A DNA stretch of 41,711 nt from the NCBI RefSeq assembly GCF_017464355.1, contig NZ_JAFUAG010000016.1:1-41711 (forward strand), written 5' to 3'. Position 1 is the stretch's first letter. Every line of letters begins with the position of its first letter. The notes beneath the pieces are model-generated. The model did not search any database. It saw nothing but the letters and a program-made list of their open reading frames with translations, and was not told the origin of the DNA. Both the position numbers and the translations under genes were made by a program. This document shows positions 24,927 through 34,340 of the stretch, one piece after another. The stretch is from Ruminococcus sp. (GTDB lineage: Bacteria; Bacillota; Clostridia; Oscillospirales; Ruminococcaceae).

Positions 24927-27900
24927 ATGAAGAAAGTTCTGGCAGGTGTGCTGGCGGTAATGCTCGTTTTTTCGGGCACGGTGCTGCCTGGTAACACCAG
25001 GATATCCAGCAGCAGTACTATAAATGCTGCGGCTGAAAGCTGGGGAAGTAAGATGGTGCTGACCAGTGACTTGACTGTCTCAGGCGGTCTGGACACCAGC
25101 AGTGACGTGGATCTTAACGGTCATACCCTTACTGTTAACGGCGATATGTACATGAAAGCAGGCGCCCTCAGGATAGGTTCGGGCAAACTGATAGTCAAGG
25201 GTAATCTTTATATGGGCAAGGACGAGCAGAGTTCTTACGCCTATATAGTTATGAACAACAGCTCGGGCTCTATCACGGTGGAAGGTGATATGGTCTGGAA
25301 GCTGTATTCAAGCATAGACACGGGCAATGACAAGACCAAGTATGCCTCGGATACGGCAGGTCTCATCACGGCGGGTACTATAAACATCAAGGGCAATTTC
25401 AGCGACCTGACCCCCAGCGGTGCCTACAACTTCAACTCTTTCCAGATGATGGGCACTTCAAAGCTGGTAATGTGCGGCTCGGGGGCGCAGACCCTGCGCT
25501 GCGCTGACAACACGGTGCTGAACTACCTTGAACACACGGGCAGCGGCAAGCTCACCCTGGCTAATGCCCTGTGGGTGACACAGCCCCTTACCCAGGACCT
25601 GGACGTTACTACGACCTCGGCGGTAAAGGTAGTACAGCTTGACCTGGGCGGCCATACCATGAACGTTACAGGCTCTCTCACTCAGGCTGATGTGGAAGGC
25701 ATAAAGCTCAGCGGAGGCACGCTGAACATCAGCAAGAATTTCATAATCAACAGCGGCTACACCGACCTGGGCGGCGGCAAGCTGAATGTAGGCGGCAACC
25801 TGACCATAGGTGTGGCTTCGGGCACTACCTACAAAAATGCCAACGCGGGCATAAAGATGACCAATGCAAACGATGTTCTGACCGTCGGGGGAGATATGGC
25901 CATTTACGGGACCACCTCCACAGGGTTCCCCACCCAGTTCCAGAACGGCAAGCTTTATGTGGCGGGGGACTTCAACTATGCTTCGGGCAAGGTGACATTC
26001 TCAAGCCCTCACACCACTATCCTCAACGGTACTGATGTGCAGGAGGTATCGCTGGCCAGCGGAAAGTTCTACAACCTACAGCTGACCCAGCCCATATCCC
26101 AGTACAAGCCCAGCAACATCGCAAGTATGTGCGTGAACCTTATCTCGGACAGCGTGGATATCTCGGGGGCGACTGTTACCCTGAGTGCTTCAAGCTATAC
26201 CTATGACGGCACTGCAAAGAAGCCGACCGTTACCGTTAAGGTAGGCACCAAGACCCTCACCAGCGGCACAGACTACACCGTTTCCTACCAGAACAACACC
26301 AATGCAGGCACTGCAAGCGTTGTTATAACAGGCAATGGCTCGACCTATGTGGGCACCAAGACCCAGAACTTTACTATCAACCCCAAGTCCGTCAGCGGCC
26401 TGACACTGGCCACCACCAGCTACACCTATGACGGCACTGCCAAGGAACCCGCTGTGAAGGACGGCAGCCTGACCCTGGTCAAGGGTACTGATTACACTGT
26501 TACATTCACAAACAACGTGAATGCGGGCACTGCTTCTGCCAAGATAGTAGGCAAGGGCAACTACACAGGCACAGTTACCAAGAGCTTCACCATAAAGCCG
26601 GGGGCAGCCACCTCTATAAGCGGGGCAACTGTTACCCTTTCGCAGACCTTGGCGACCTACACAGGTTCTGCTATAAAGCCCACAGCTACTGTTAAGCTGG
26701 GCAGCACCACCCTTACCAGCGGTACTGATTACACAGTAAGCTATTCAAACAACACCAATGCGGGTACTGCAACTGTGACCATAACAGGCAAGGGCAGCTA
26801 CACGGGCACTGTTACCAAGAACTTTACCATAAGTGCGAAGTCTGTCAGCGGCCTGACATTGGGTACGACCAGCTACACTTATGACGGCACTGCCAAGACC
26901 CCCGCTGTCAAGGACGGCAGCAAGACCCTGACCAGCGGAACAGATTACACTGTAACATACTCAAACAACACCAACGCAGGCACCGCCACCGCCAAGATCA
27001 CAGGCAAGGGCAACTACACAGGCACCGTGGAGAAGACCTTTACTATCAGCCCTGCCGCTATAAGCGGGGCTACTATCACTCTGTCGGGAACAAGCTTTAC
27101 TTACACGGGTTCGGCTATAAAGCCTACTGTTACTGTAAAGTCGGGCAGCAAGACCCTGACAAGCGGTACGGATTACACGGTTTCATATTCCAACAATACC
27201 AATGTTGGCACGGGTACTGTGACTATCACGGGTAAGGGAAATTACACGGGTACTGTTAACAAGACATTTACTATAGCTGCGGCGGCTGCTGCCTCTATAA
27301 GCGGGGCAACTGTTACGCTTTCGGCAACAAGCTACACCTATGACGGCACTGCAAAACAGCCCACCGCCACTGTTAAGCTTGACGGCAAGGCCCTCACCAG
27401 CGGCACAGACTATACCGTGGGCTATTCAAACAACACCAATGCGGGTACAGCAACTGTTACCATTACGGGCAAGGGCTCCTATACAGGTACTGTCACCAAG
27501 ACCTTTACTATCAGCCCTGCCGCTATAAGCGGGGCAACTATCACTCTGTCGGGGACAAGCTTTACTTACACGGGTTCGGCTATAAAGCCTACTGTTACTG
27601 TAAAGTCGGGCAGCAAGACCCTGACAAGCGGTACGGATTACACGGTTTCATATTCCAACAATACCAACGTTGGCACGGGTACTGTGACTATCGCGGGTAA
27701 GGGAAATTACACGGGTACTGTTAACAAGACATTTACTATAGTAAGCACTTCTTCGGAGACTAAGCCCATAGCTGATGCTACAGTGTCCCTTTCACCTGCG
27801 GCTGCAACTTATGACGGCACTGCCAAGGAACCTGTTCCCACTGTAAAGCTGGACGGCACCACCCTTACCAAGGGTACGGACTACACCGTTTCCTACAATA

Positions 27901-30900
27901 ACAATGTGAATGCAGGCACGGCTACTGTCACCATAACAGGCAAGGGCAGCTACAGCGGTACAGCCACCAAGAATTTCACCATTGCCGCCAAGAACATAAG
28001 CGGTGTGACACTGGCGACCACCAGCTACACCTATGACGGCAAGGCCAAGGAGCCCGCTGTAAAGGACGGCAGCGTTACCCTGGTGAAGGGCACTGATTAC
28101 ACGGTAGTATTCACCAACAATGTGAATGCGGGCAACGCCAGCGCAAAGATAACAGGTACGGGCAACTACACAGGCACTGTTACCAAGTACTTTACTATCG
28201 AGCCTGCTGCGGCTACCTCCATAAGCGGGGCTGCTGTGACACTTTCGGGAACGAGCTTTACTTACACGGGCTCGGCTATAACGCCTACTGTTACTGTCAA
28301 GCTGGACGGCAATACCCTGACCAGCGGCACGGACTATACCGTGGCTTACAAGAACAACACTAACGTGGGCACAGCCACTGTCACCATAACAGGCAAGGGC
28401 AGCTACACAGGCACTGTGGAGAAGAACTTCACTATAACTGCTGCTGCGGCTGAGAATATCAGCGGGGCAACTGTGACACTTTCAGCAACGAGCTACACCT
28501 ATGACGGCACTGCAAAGAAGCCCACTGCTGTTGTCAAGCTGGGCAGCAAGACCCTTACAAGCGGCACGGACTACACTGCGGCTTATTCAAACAACACCAA
28601 TGCAGGCACAGCAACGGTGACTATTACGGGCAAGGGAAGCTATACGGGCACTGTAAGCAAGACCTTTACTATCAGCCCCAAGTCGGTAAGCGGCGTTTCG
28701 CTGGCTGTGACCAGCTACACCTATGACGGCAAGGCCAAGGAGCCTGCTGTAAAGGACGGCAGCACCACCCTGGTAAAGGGCACCGATTATACCGTAGTAT
28801 TCACCAACAACGTGAATGCGGGCACAGCATCGGCGGCCATAACGGGCAAGGGCAACTACACGGGCACTGTAACCAAGACCTTTACCATAAAGGCGGCAGC
28901 TGTTGAGACCAAGTCCCTGAGCGATGCAGTTATAACCCTTTCACCTGCAAGCTTCACTTATAGCGGCAGCGAGAATAAGCCTGCACTGACAGTTAAGGTC
29001 GGCTCGGCTACACTGGTACAGGGTACTGACTTTACAGCTGAATACTCAAACAACATAAAGGCAGGCACTGCAAGAGTGACCATAACGGGCAAGGGCTCCT
29101 ACACAGGCACAGCCTACAAGGATTTCACCATAAACAAGCTTTCGCTGAGCGACGCCAAGATCACTGCTGCTGATACAGTTTACAACGGCACCGCAAAGAA
29201 GCCCACTGTTTCAGTAAGGCTGGGCACCAAACTGCTGGTGGAGAACACCGATTTCACAGTGACATATTCAAACAACGTAAATGCAGGCACGGGCAGCGTT
29301 ACCATTACGGGTATAGGCAACTATACGGGAACAGCTTCCTCCACATTTACCATTTCGCCTTACGGGCTGAATGCGGCTGCTGTTACAGTAGCTAACTCCG
29401 ATCTTGTATATGACGGCACGGAGAAGAAGCCCTCGGTAACTGTGACACTGTCAGGCAAGACCCTTATTGCGGGTACGGATTACACTGTGGGGTACACAAA
29501 CAACATAAATGCAGGTGCTGCAACAGTAACTGTAACAGGTATCGGCAACTACAACAAGACGGCTACGGGCAGGTTCACTATCACTGCAAAGGATATATCA
29601 GCCCTGACAGTCAAGGCTGATACTGACAACTATATCTACGACGGCAAGGCAAAGCAGCCTACCGTAACAGTAATGGACGGCAGCAGGAAGCTGACGCTGA
29701 ACACAGACTACACTGTCACCTACCAGAACAACACAGCTGTGGGTACAGCTAAGGCTGTGGTAAAGGGCAAGGGCAACTACAGCGGCACAGCTGATGCCGA
29801 GTTCACCATAAGCAGGGCTGCGGCTGTGAACATCAGCGGCTGCACGGTAACGCTGAGTGCAACAAGCTACACCTATGACGGCACTGCCAAGACCCCTGCT
29901 GTGGTCGTTAAGAACGGCAGCAATACCCTCACCAGGTACACTGACTACACTGTAAGCTACGGCAGCAATGTCGATGCAGGCACAGCTACCGTTACCATTA
30001 CGGGCGACGGCACCAACTATGCGGGCTCAAAGACCGTTAACTTCACCATAGCGCCCAAGAACATAAGCGGTGTGACATTCTCGGTAAATCCCACGGAGTT
30101 TGAGTATGACGGCACAGCCAAGACCCCTGCGCCTACCGTAAAGGACGGCACCAAGGAACTGATGCCTGATACTGATTACACCGTAAGCTACTCAAACAAC
30201 AAGGCTGCGGGACAGGCCAAGGCGACCATAACGGGCAAGGGCAACTACACAGGCACCAAGAGCGTTGAGTTCACCATTACCGAAAAGGCCGTGGAGGCTG
30301 TGGACATCAGCGGCTGCACTGTGGAGGCTATAAAGGACGTTGCTTACAGCGGCGGCGAGCAGACCCCTGCACTGACCATAAAGAACGGCAGCGCTGTTCT
30401 TAAGGAGGGCACTGACTATACCCTGACCTACAGCGACAATGTCAATGCGGGACAGGCCACCGTTACCATTGCGGGTACAGGCGCTTACACGGGTGTGAAG
30501 ACAGCAAACTTCAGGATAACTGCCAAGAGCATGAACGGAGTTACTGTGACCCTGGCACCTGTAAGCTATGTATATGACGGCAGTGAGAAGCAGCCTGCGG
30601 CAACTGTCAAGGACGGCGATGCGATGCTGATACTGAACAGCGACTACACCATTGCATACCTGAACAATGTTGAGGCAGGCGAGGCAACAGCTGTCATCAC
30701 GGGACTTGGCAACTATGCAGGCACTAAGACAGCCGCATTCACCATAAGCGAAGCACAGACAGTTGAGCCTGATGTTATCGACATCAGCAGCTGCGAAGTT
30801 ACGCTTTCGCAGGACAGCTTTGTATATGACGGCAGCGCAAAGAAGCCTGAGATAACTGTGACCTGCGACGGCAAAACGCTTACCGAGGGCACAGATTATC

Positions 30901-32372
30901 TGGTGGACATGGGTGCGAATATCGAGGTGGGCACTGTAGCTGTGACCATAAAGGGCACAGGCAGGTTCAAAGGCAGCACCGAGAGAAGCTTTGCCATAAC
31001 CAAGCGGGGCTTTGAGGGCCTGGACATCAGCATAGTACCTGAGACTGTTGAGTACACAGGTGAAGCTGTGACACCTGCGGTATCCATTGCTGAGGGCAGC
31101 AAGGGTCTGACCAGGGGCGTGGATTACGATGTAAGCTATGCAAACAATGTTGATGCAGGCACAGCAGCTGTCACCATAACTGGCATGGGCAATTACAGCG
31201 GCGAGGTGAAGAAGGAATTCACCATAACGCCCAGCGACATCAGCAAGGCTTCGATGAAGCTGGAGAGCTACTCATTTGTGGCAGACGGCAGTGAGCATAA
31301 GCCTGCGGTAACTATTATCAAGGACGGACGCACCCTTGAAGCGGGCGTTGACTTTGACGCATGGTATCCTGACGGCAAGGAAGTAGGCACCTACTATGTA
31401 GCAGTAAACGGCAAAGGCAACTACAGCGGTTCACTGGGACAGCAGTACATTGTCAGTGCGGCAGATGCTAAGTCCATAGAGGGCTTTGATGTGAGCCTGG
31501 AGCCTGAGAGCGCTGTATACAACGGTGAAGCTCAGCGGCCTGTTGTCACCATGAAAAACGGGGACACTGTACTGTACGAGTGGACAGATTTCGAGGTAGT
31601 TTACACCGACAACATCAACGCAGGCAAGGGCACTGTGAACATCATCGGCAAGGGCAGCTACAAGGACAGCATAGCTTATGAGTTCGACATAGCGGCGGCT
31701 GACATGAGCGGTGTTACGGTTACTGCTGCGGCTGATACTTACGAATACGACGGCACGGAGAAGACACCTGTTGTGACCGCAGAGATAAACGGCACAGCAC
31801 TGCTGGAAGGCAGGGATTACACTGTTGAGTATGCGGACAACGTAAACGCAGGCACAGGCAAGGCTATCGTGAAGGGTGCAGGCAACTATGCTGGCACAGC
31901 GGAAGTAAGCTTCACCATAACAGGACGCAGTGCAGACCACCTGAAGATAGAGCTGGAGAGCAGCGAAGTCGAGTTTACGGGTGAGGCTGTGACACCTGCT
32001 GTTACGGTATACGATGGTGACAAGCAGCTGACCGAGGGTGTTGACTACGAGCTGGTATACACTGACAACGACAAGGCGGGCACGGGCAAGGTGACAGTTA
32101 AGGGCACAGGCAACTACAGCGGCGAGGCTGAGAGCAGCTTCAGCATAGTTGGCGGTGAAGAAGATGACTTCCTGCTGGGCGACCTTAACCGTGACGGAGA
32201 CATTAACGTTACAGACATAACGCTGATGGCAGCCCACGTAAAGTCCATAAGGGCACTGAACGAATATGGGCTGAAGGCAGCAGATGTCAACGGTGACGGC
32301 GACATCAATGTAACGGATCTGGTAAAGCTGGCGGCTCATGTAAAGGGCATTAAGCCACTGGATCAGGCATAG
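24927..32372 (+). CDS. Giant secreted dockerin protein with 26 Ig-like repeats
   Basis: A 2481-residue extracellular protein. Residues 1-34 are a signal peptide (KKVLAGVLAVMLVFSGT). Residues 40-400 are Gly/Asn/Thr-rich with short strands such as DLNGHTLTVNGDMYM and GSGKLIVKGNLYMG, suggesting a beta-solenoid. From about 410 to 2408 I count 26 repeats of roughly 72-84 residues with the core YDGTAKxP, TDYTVSYxNNxNAGT, ITGKGNYTGT and FTI, the pattern of YDG/MBG-type immunoglobulin-like domains. The end (about 2416-2481) is a type I dockerin with two calcium loops, DLNRDGDINVTD and DVNGDGDINVTD, each followed by a helix with AAHVK. There is no catalytic domain and no LPXTG motif. It probably docks on a cohesin-bearing scaffoldin as an adhesin or spacer. 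ATG at 24927 has GGAGG at 7 bp; an adjacent TTG is less likely. Confidence 0.9.
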   Translation: MKKVLAGVLAVMLVFSGTVLPGNTRISSSSTINAAAESWGSKMVLTSDLTVSGGLDTSSDVDLNGHTLTVNGDMYMKAGALRIGSGKLIVKGNLYMGKDEQSSYAYIVMNNSSGSITVEGDMVWKLYSSIDTGNDKTKYASDTAGLITAGTINIKGNFSDLTPSGAYNFNSFQMMGTSKLVMCGSGAQTLRCADNTVLNYLEHTGSGKLTLANALWVTQPLTQDLDVTTTSAVKVVQLDLGGHTMNVTGSLTQADVEGIKLSGGTLNISKNFIINSGYTDLGGGKLNVGGNLTIGVASGTTYKNANAGIKMTNANDVLTVGGDMAIYGTTSTGFPTQFQNGKLYVAGDFNYASGKVTFSSPHTTILNGTDVQEVSLASGKFYNLQLTQPISQYKPSNIASMCVNLISDSVDISGATVTLSASSYTYDGTAKKPTVTVKVGTKTLTSGTDYTVSYQNNTNAGTASVVITGNGSTYVGTKTQNFTINPKSVSGLTLATTSYTYDGTAKEPAVKDGSLTLVKGTDYTVTFTNNVNAGTASAKIVGKGNYTGTVTKSFTIKPGAATSISGATVTLSQTLATYTGSAIKPTATVKLGSTTLTSGTDYTVSYSNNTNAGTATVTITGKGSYTGTVTKNFTISAKSVSGLTLGTTSYTYDGTAKTPAVKDGSKTLTSGTDYTVTYSNNTNAGTATAKITGKGNYTGTVEKTFTISPAAISGATITLSGTSFTYTGSAIKPTVTVKSGSKTLTSGTDYTVSYSNNTNVGTGTVTITGKGNYTGTVNKTFTIAAAAAASISGATVTLSATSYTYDGTAKQPTATVKLDGKALTSGTDYTVGYSNNTNAGTATVTITGKGSYTGTVTKTFTISPAAISGATITLSGTSFTYTGSAIKPTVTVKSGSKTLTSGTDYTVSYSNNTNVGTGTVTIAGKGNYTGTVNKTFTIVSTSSETKPIADATVSLSPAAATYDGTAKEPVPTVKLDGTTLTKGTDYTVSYNNNVNAGTATVTITGKGSYSGTATKNFTIAAKNISGVTLATTSYTYDGKAKEPAVKDGSVTLVKGTDYTVVFTNNVNAGNASAKITGTGNYTGTVTKYFTIEPAAATSISGAAVTLSGTSFTYTGSAITPTVTVKLDGNTLTSGTDYTVAYKNNTNVGTATVTITGKGSYTGTVEKNFTITAAAAENISGATVTLSATSYTYDGTAKKPTAVVKLGSKTLTSGTDYTAAYSNNTNAGTATVTITGKGSYTGTVSKTFTISPKSVSGVSLAVTSYTYDGKAKEPAVKDGSTTLVKGTDYTVVFTNNVNAGTASAAITGKGNYTGTVTKTFTIKAAAVETKSLSDAVITLSPASFTYSGSENKPALTVKVGSATLVQGTDFTAEYSNNIKAGTARVTITGKGSYTGTAYKDFTINKLSLSDAKITAADTVYNGTAKKPTVSVRLGTKLLVENTDFTVTYSNNVNAGTGSVTITGIGNYTGTASSTFTISPYGLNAAAVTVANSDLVYDGTEKKPSVTVTLSGKTLIAGTDYTVGYTNNINAGAATVTVTGIGNYNKTATGRFTITAKDISALTVKADTDNYIYDGKAKQPTVTVMDGSRKLTLNTDYTVTYQNNTAVGTAKAVVKGKGNYSGTADAEFTISRAAAVNISGCTVTLSATSYTYDGTAKTPAVVVKNGSNTLTRYTDYTVSYGSNVDAGTATVTITGDGTNYAGSKTVNFTIAPKNISGVTFSVNPTEFEYDGTAKTPAPTVKDGTKELMPDTDYTVSYSNNKAAGQAKATITGKGNYTGTKSVEFTITEKAVEAVDISGCTVEAIKDVAYSGGEQTPALTIKNGSAVLKEGTDYTLTYSDNVNAGQATVTIAGTGAYTGVKTANFRITAKSMNGVTVTLAPVSYVYDGSEKQPAATVKDGDAMLILNSDYTIAYLNNVEAGEATAVITGLGNYAGTKTAAFTISEAQTVEPDVIDISSCEVTLSQDSFVYDGSAKKPEITVTCDGKTLTEGTDYLVDMGANIEVGTVAVTIKGTGRFKGSTERSFAITKRGFEGLDISIVPETVEYTGEAVTPAVSIAEGSKGLTRGVDYDVSYANNVDAGTAAVTITGMGNYSGEVKKEFTITPSDISKASMKLESYSFVADGSEHKPAVTIIKDGRTLEAGVDFDAWYPDGKEVGTYYVAVNGKGNYSGSLGQQYIVSAADAKSIEGFDVSLEPESAVYNGEAQRPVVTMKNGDTVLYEWTDFEVVYTDNINAGKGTVNIIGKGSYKDSIAYEFDIAAADMSGVTVTAAADTYEYDGTEKTPVVTAEINGTALLEGRDYTVEYADNVNAGTGKAIVKGAGNYAGTAEVSFTITGRSADHLKIELESSEVEFTGEAVTPAVTVYDGDKQLTEGVDYELVYTDNDKAGTGKVTVKGTGNYSGEAESSFSIVGGEEDDFLLGDLNRDGDINVTDITLMAAHVKSIRALNEYGLKAADVNGDGDINVTDLVKLAAHVKGIKPLDQA
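27033..27275 (+). repeat. Near-identical repeat unit (first copy)
   Basis: These 243 bp recur at 27498-27740, 465 bp downstream, with four differences by my reading. This means a recent duplication or gene conversion within the Ig-repeat array. Confidence 0.85.
27498..27740 (+). repeat. Near-identical repeat unit (second copy)
   Basis: Partner of 27033-27275. It encodes repeat 7 of the dockerin protein, which differs from repeat 5 by a single residue (Thr to Ala before GKGNYTGT). Confidence 0.85.
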
Positions 32373-32384
32373 GCAAATAAACAA

Positions 32385-32483
32385 CTCCCAATTTTGAAGT
32401 GTATTGCTGATGATACAGAATAGCTTTTTTCGTATTGTTTCCCCGCCTTCGGCGGGGGAAACGATACACGACCAAATTGGGAT
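32385..32483 (-). mobile_element. MITE copy F (complete, reverse orientation)
   Basis: A 99-bp element in inverted orientation to copies A and C, with perfect 8-bp target duplications ATAAACAA (32377-32384 and 32484-32491). Its outer bases (C and T) are the reverse complement of those of the forward copies (A and G), which defines the element ends. It lies 12 bp after the dockerin gene stop, between the gene and its terminator. Confidence 0.9.
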
Positions 32484-32489
32484 ATAAAC

Positions 32490-32524
32490 AAAAAGAGCGC
32501 AGTTAAGGCTGCGCTCTTTTTTTG
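32490..32524. terminator. Bidirectional terminator
   Basis: AAAAGAGCGCAG pairs perfectly with CTGCGCTCTTTT around 6 nt, flanked by A-run and T-run. It can end the dockerin gene on the plus strand and the pseudo-protease gene on the minus strand. Confidence 0.93.
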
Positions 32525-32655
32525 CGGGGAGTTGCTGTTCTTATCGATTTGGGTCTGCTTGTGATTTTGGTTTTGTGCGTTGGTGATCGTTGGCGTGCTT
32601 TATTTTATTGGCATTCTTCGGTTGAACTGCGTTTTTTGAACCTGCCGCTGCTCTT

Positions 32656-34074
32656 TTACAGAAAACCGTTTATGAAGGGCAATAGTCCCCGTATGGATAT
32701 GGCCATATTTACTGCGTGCAGGCCGTGGGCGCTGCCGTAGCACATACCTATCAGCTCGCCGCTTGTATTGAGGACTGCGCCCCCTGAGCTGCCTGCAAAG
32801 GCTTTGGCTGAAAACTGTATGGCGCTGATATCGTAGTAGCGGCGGATATCGGTTATAGTGCCCTCGGAGGTGGTATTGAATGCACCTCCGCTGCTGCCGA
32901 TGAAGAAGATGTTCTGGTGGATATAGAGTTCTCTTGTGCCGCGGTATATGGGCATGGGTTCCAGGGGGCGGTCTATCTTGATGACGGCCAGGTCATGCTG
33001 GTCGTGGTATTTGATGACCCTTGCGTGGTAGGGCATGGAGTCATTTTCCACCAGCACGGTTATCTGCATACTGTTGCGGATAAGGCCGAAGCTGGTGAGG
33101 ATAAAGCCGTTACGGTCAAGGACTATGCCTGAGCCGCGGATAGTGGAGTTGCCCGGGAATTCCAGGGAATCGATCATGACCACGGAGGCGGACAGGCGGG
33201 AGACTTCCCTGAGGGAGAGGGTAACGGGGGGCGGCTGGTTTATGGGGGCGGTGCGGGGCGGCAGGGGTCCGGGCTGAATGGGAGGACGGGGACAGGTCTG
33301 AATTGGGGGCTGAGGTCGGGTCTGGACGGGCCTGGGCCGGGAAGTACGGATAGGGGGCTGGGAGCGGGGCTGGACGGGTCTTGGGGGAGGGAATGTGGGG
33401 GGGACTGGTCTTGTTGTGCCCTGCATGGGAGGTCTGCCCTGAAAGGCAGGCTGTCTGTTTACCTGCTGATAGGGGGGCTGAGGGGGACGTCTGCCGAGAG
33501 GAGGGGGTATATGGACGGTGGGGTTTCCTGTTCTCTGCTGAGGGCGCAGAGGGTCTGCATAAGGGGGAAGAGCCACCTGCCGTGGTTCGCCCAGGGTGAG
33601 GAGGGCAGAGCGTTCAAGGAGCTGGGGAGCGAGCTTGCCTTCACCTGAGGGCATGAGCATAAGTACCTTGCGCCCCATGAGGTAGGCGAGGTAGCAGAAG
33701 AGGTATTCTTTATAGCCTGTTTTTCCGCCATAGACCAGGACACCGCCCAGGCCTGTGAGCAATTTCTGCCAATGTAGGAGGTTGATGATGAGGTTGTTTT
33801 CGATAGTTGGATTGACGGCGGGGACGCTTTTGGCATAGAGTTTCAGGACTCTTTCGCCCTCAAAGCTGTCGCGGAAGTCTTCGGTGAGGACACGCAGGCT
33901 ATCCAGGTCGGCGGGGTCACGGGGAGGGACAAGCTCATCTATACGGAGATAATTTCTCTCACGGAAGTGGTCATCGAGTGCGAGGACATCGCTGACATAG
34001 CTGTTATTGACCCCGACGGCCCGCAGGAAGCAGTCACGGGAAGCTTGTTCTAATTTATCTATGAGTTCGTTCAT
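32656..34074 (-). CDS. Fusion protein: unknown N-domain, Pro-rich linker, degenerate trypsin-like domain
   Basis: A 472-residue protein without signal peptide or membrane helix, so probably cytoplasmic. Residues 1-150 are a globular domain (GVLVYGGKTGYKEYLFCYLAYLMGRKVLML) that faintly recalls YceG-type proteins of ter stress clusters; this is uncertain. Residues 175-285 are an extreme Pro/Arg/Gln-rich linker. Residues 300-470 are a chymotrypsin/HtrA fold: IRGSGIVLDRNGFILTS, then HDLAVIKID with the Asp of the triad (about 361), then FAGSSGGAVLN with Ser near 430. The position of the catalytic His (ILTNNHVI in HtrA) reads ILTSFGLI, so His is replaced by Gly. It is therefore likely a non-proteolytic binding domain. 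AAGGAGG lies 10 bp before the ATG. It has its own promoter at 34111-34139. Confidence 0.75.
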   Translation of the reverse strand: MNELIDKLEQASRDCFLRAVGVNNSYVSDVLALDDHFRERNYLRIDELVPPRDPADLDSLRVLTEDFRDSFEGERVLKLYAKSVPAVNPTIENNLIINLLHWQKLLTGLGGVLVYGGKTGYKEYLFCYLAYLMGRKVLMLMPSGEGKLAPQLLERSALLTLGEPRQVALPPYADPLRPQQRTGNPTVHIPPPLGRRPPQPPYQQVNRQPAFQGRPPMQGTTRPVPPTFPPPRPVQPRSQPPIRTSRPRPVQTRPQPPIQTCPRPPIQPGPLPPRTAPINQPPPVTLSLREVSRLSASVVMIDSLEFPGNSTIRGSGIVLDRNGFILTSFGLIRNSMQITVLVENDSMPYHARVIKYHDQHDLAVIKIDRPLEPMPIYRGTRELYIHQNIFFIGSSGGAFNTTSEGTITDIRRYYDISAIQFSAKAFAGSSGGAVLNTSGELIGMCYGSAHGLHAVNMAISIRGLLPFINGFL

Positions 34075-34110
34075 TTTGCTGAGGCCTCCTTTATATATGT
34101 ATACACCTAC

Positions 34111-34139
34111 ATTTTACCACCGAGGTGCGGGTTTGTCAA
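34111..34139 (-). promoter_or_regulatory. Promoter of the pseudo-protease gene
   Basis: On the minus strand TTGACA (34134-34139), a 17-bp spacer and TAAAAT (34111-34116). Confidence 0.8.
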
Positions 34140-34154
34140 TATCAACTGGGAGCC

Positions 34155-34200
34155 TGAAAAAAGCAGCAGACCCTCGCTGCAAAAATGCTGCGGGGGTCTG
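34155..34200 (-). terminator. Terminator of the GH3 operon
   Basis: On the minus strand CAGACCCCCGC pairs with GCGAGGGTCTG (one G-U pair) and is followed after a few bases by TTTTTT. It lies about 140 bp after the GH3 stop. A further GCCCCCT/AGGGGGC hairpin with TTTT sits at about 34252-34279 on the plus strand. Confidence 0.75.
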
Positions 34201-34340
34201 ACTTATCAGCTGCTCATATTAATTTTTTCGGGTAGTTTGCTTAAGGATGCCTGCCCCCTCGGGGTGGGAGGGGGCTTTTGGGGGAACACTTTTGCACTAC
34301 ACGGGTCTTCTGTTTTATTTTCTGCGGATATTGTACTTTG

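Larger units (their letters stand above)
26157..32150 (+). repeat. 26 tandem Ig-like coding repeats
   Basis: About 6 kb of tandem repeats inside the dockerin gene. Early units (1-12) are very alike and sometimes near-identical in DNA; later units (13-26) are more diverged and more acidic. Two subtypes alternate in the first half: a long form with TVTVK and a short form lacking four residues (EPAVKDGS). Confidence 0.88.

Noticed and set aside
31431-32384. Long minus-strand frame opposite the end of the dockerin gene
   Set aside because: It mirrors the repetitive coding strand, is Cys/His-rich without a family pattern, and has no ribosome site; the plus strand has clear domains.
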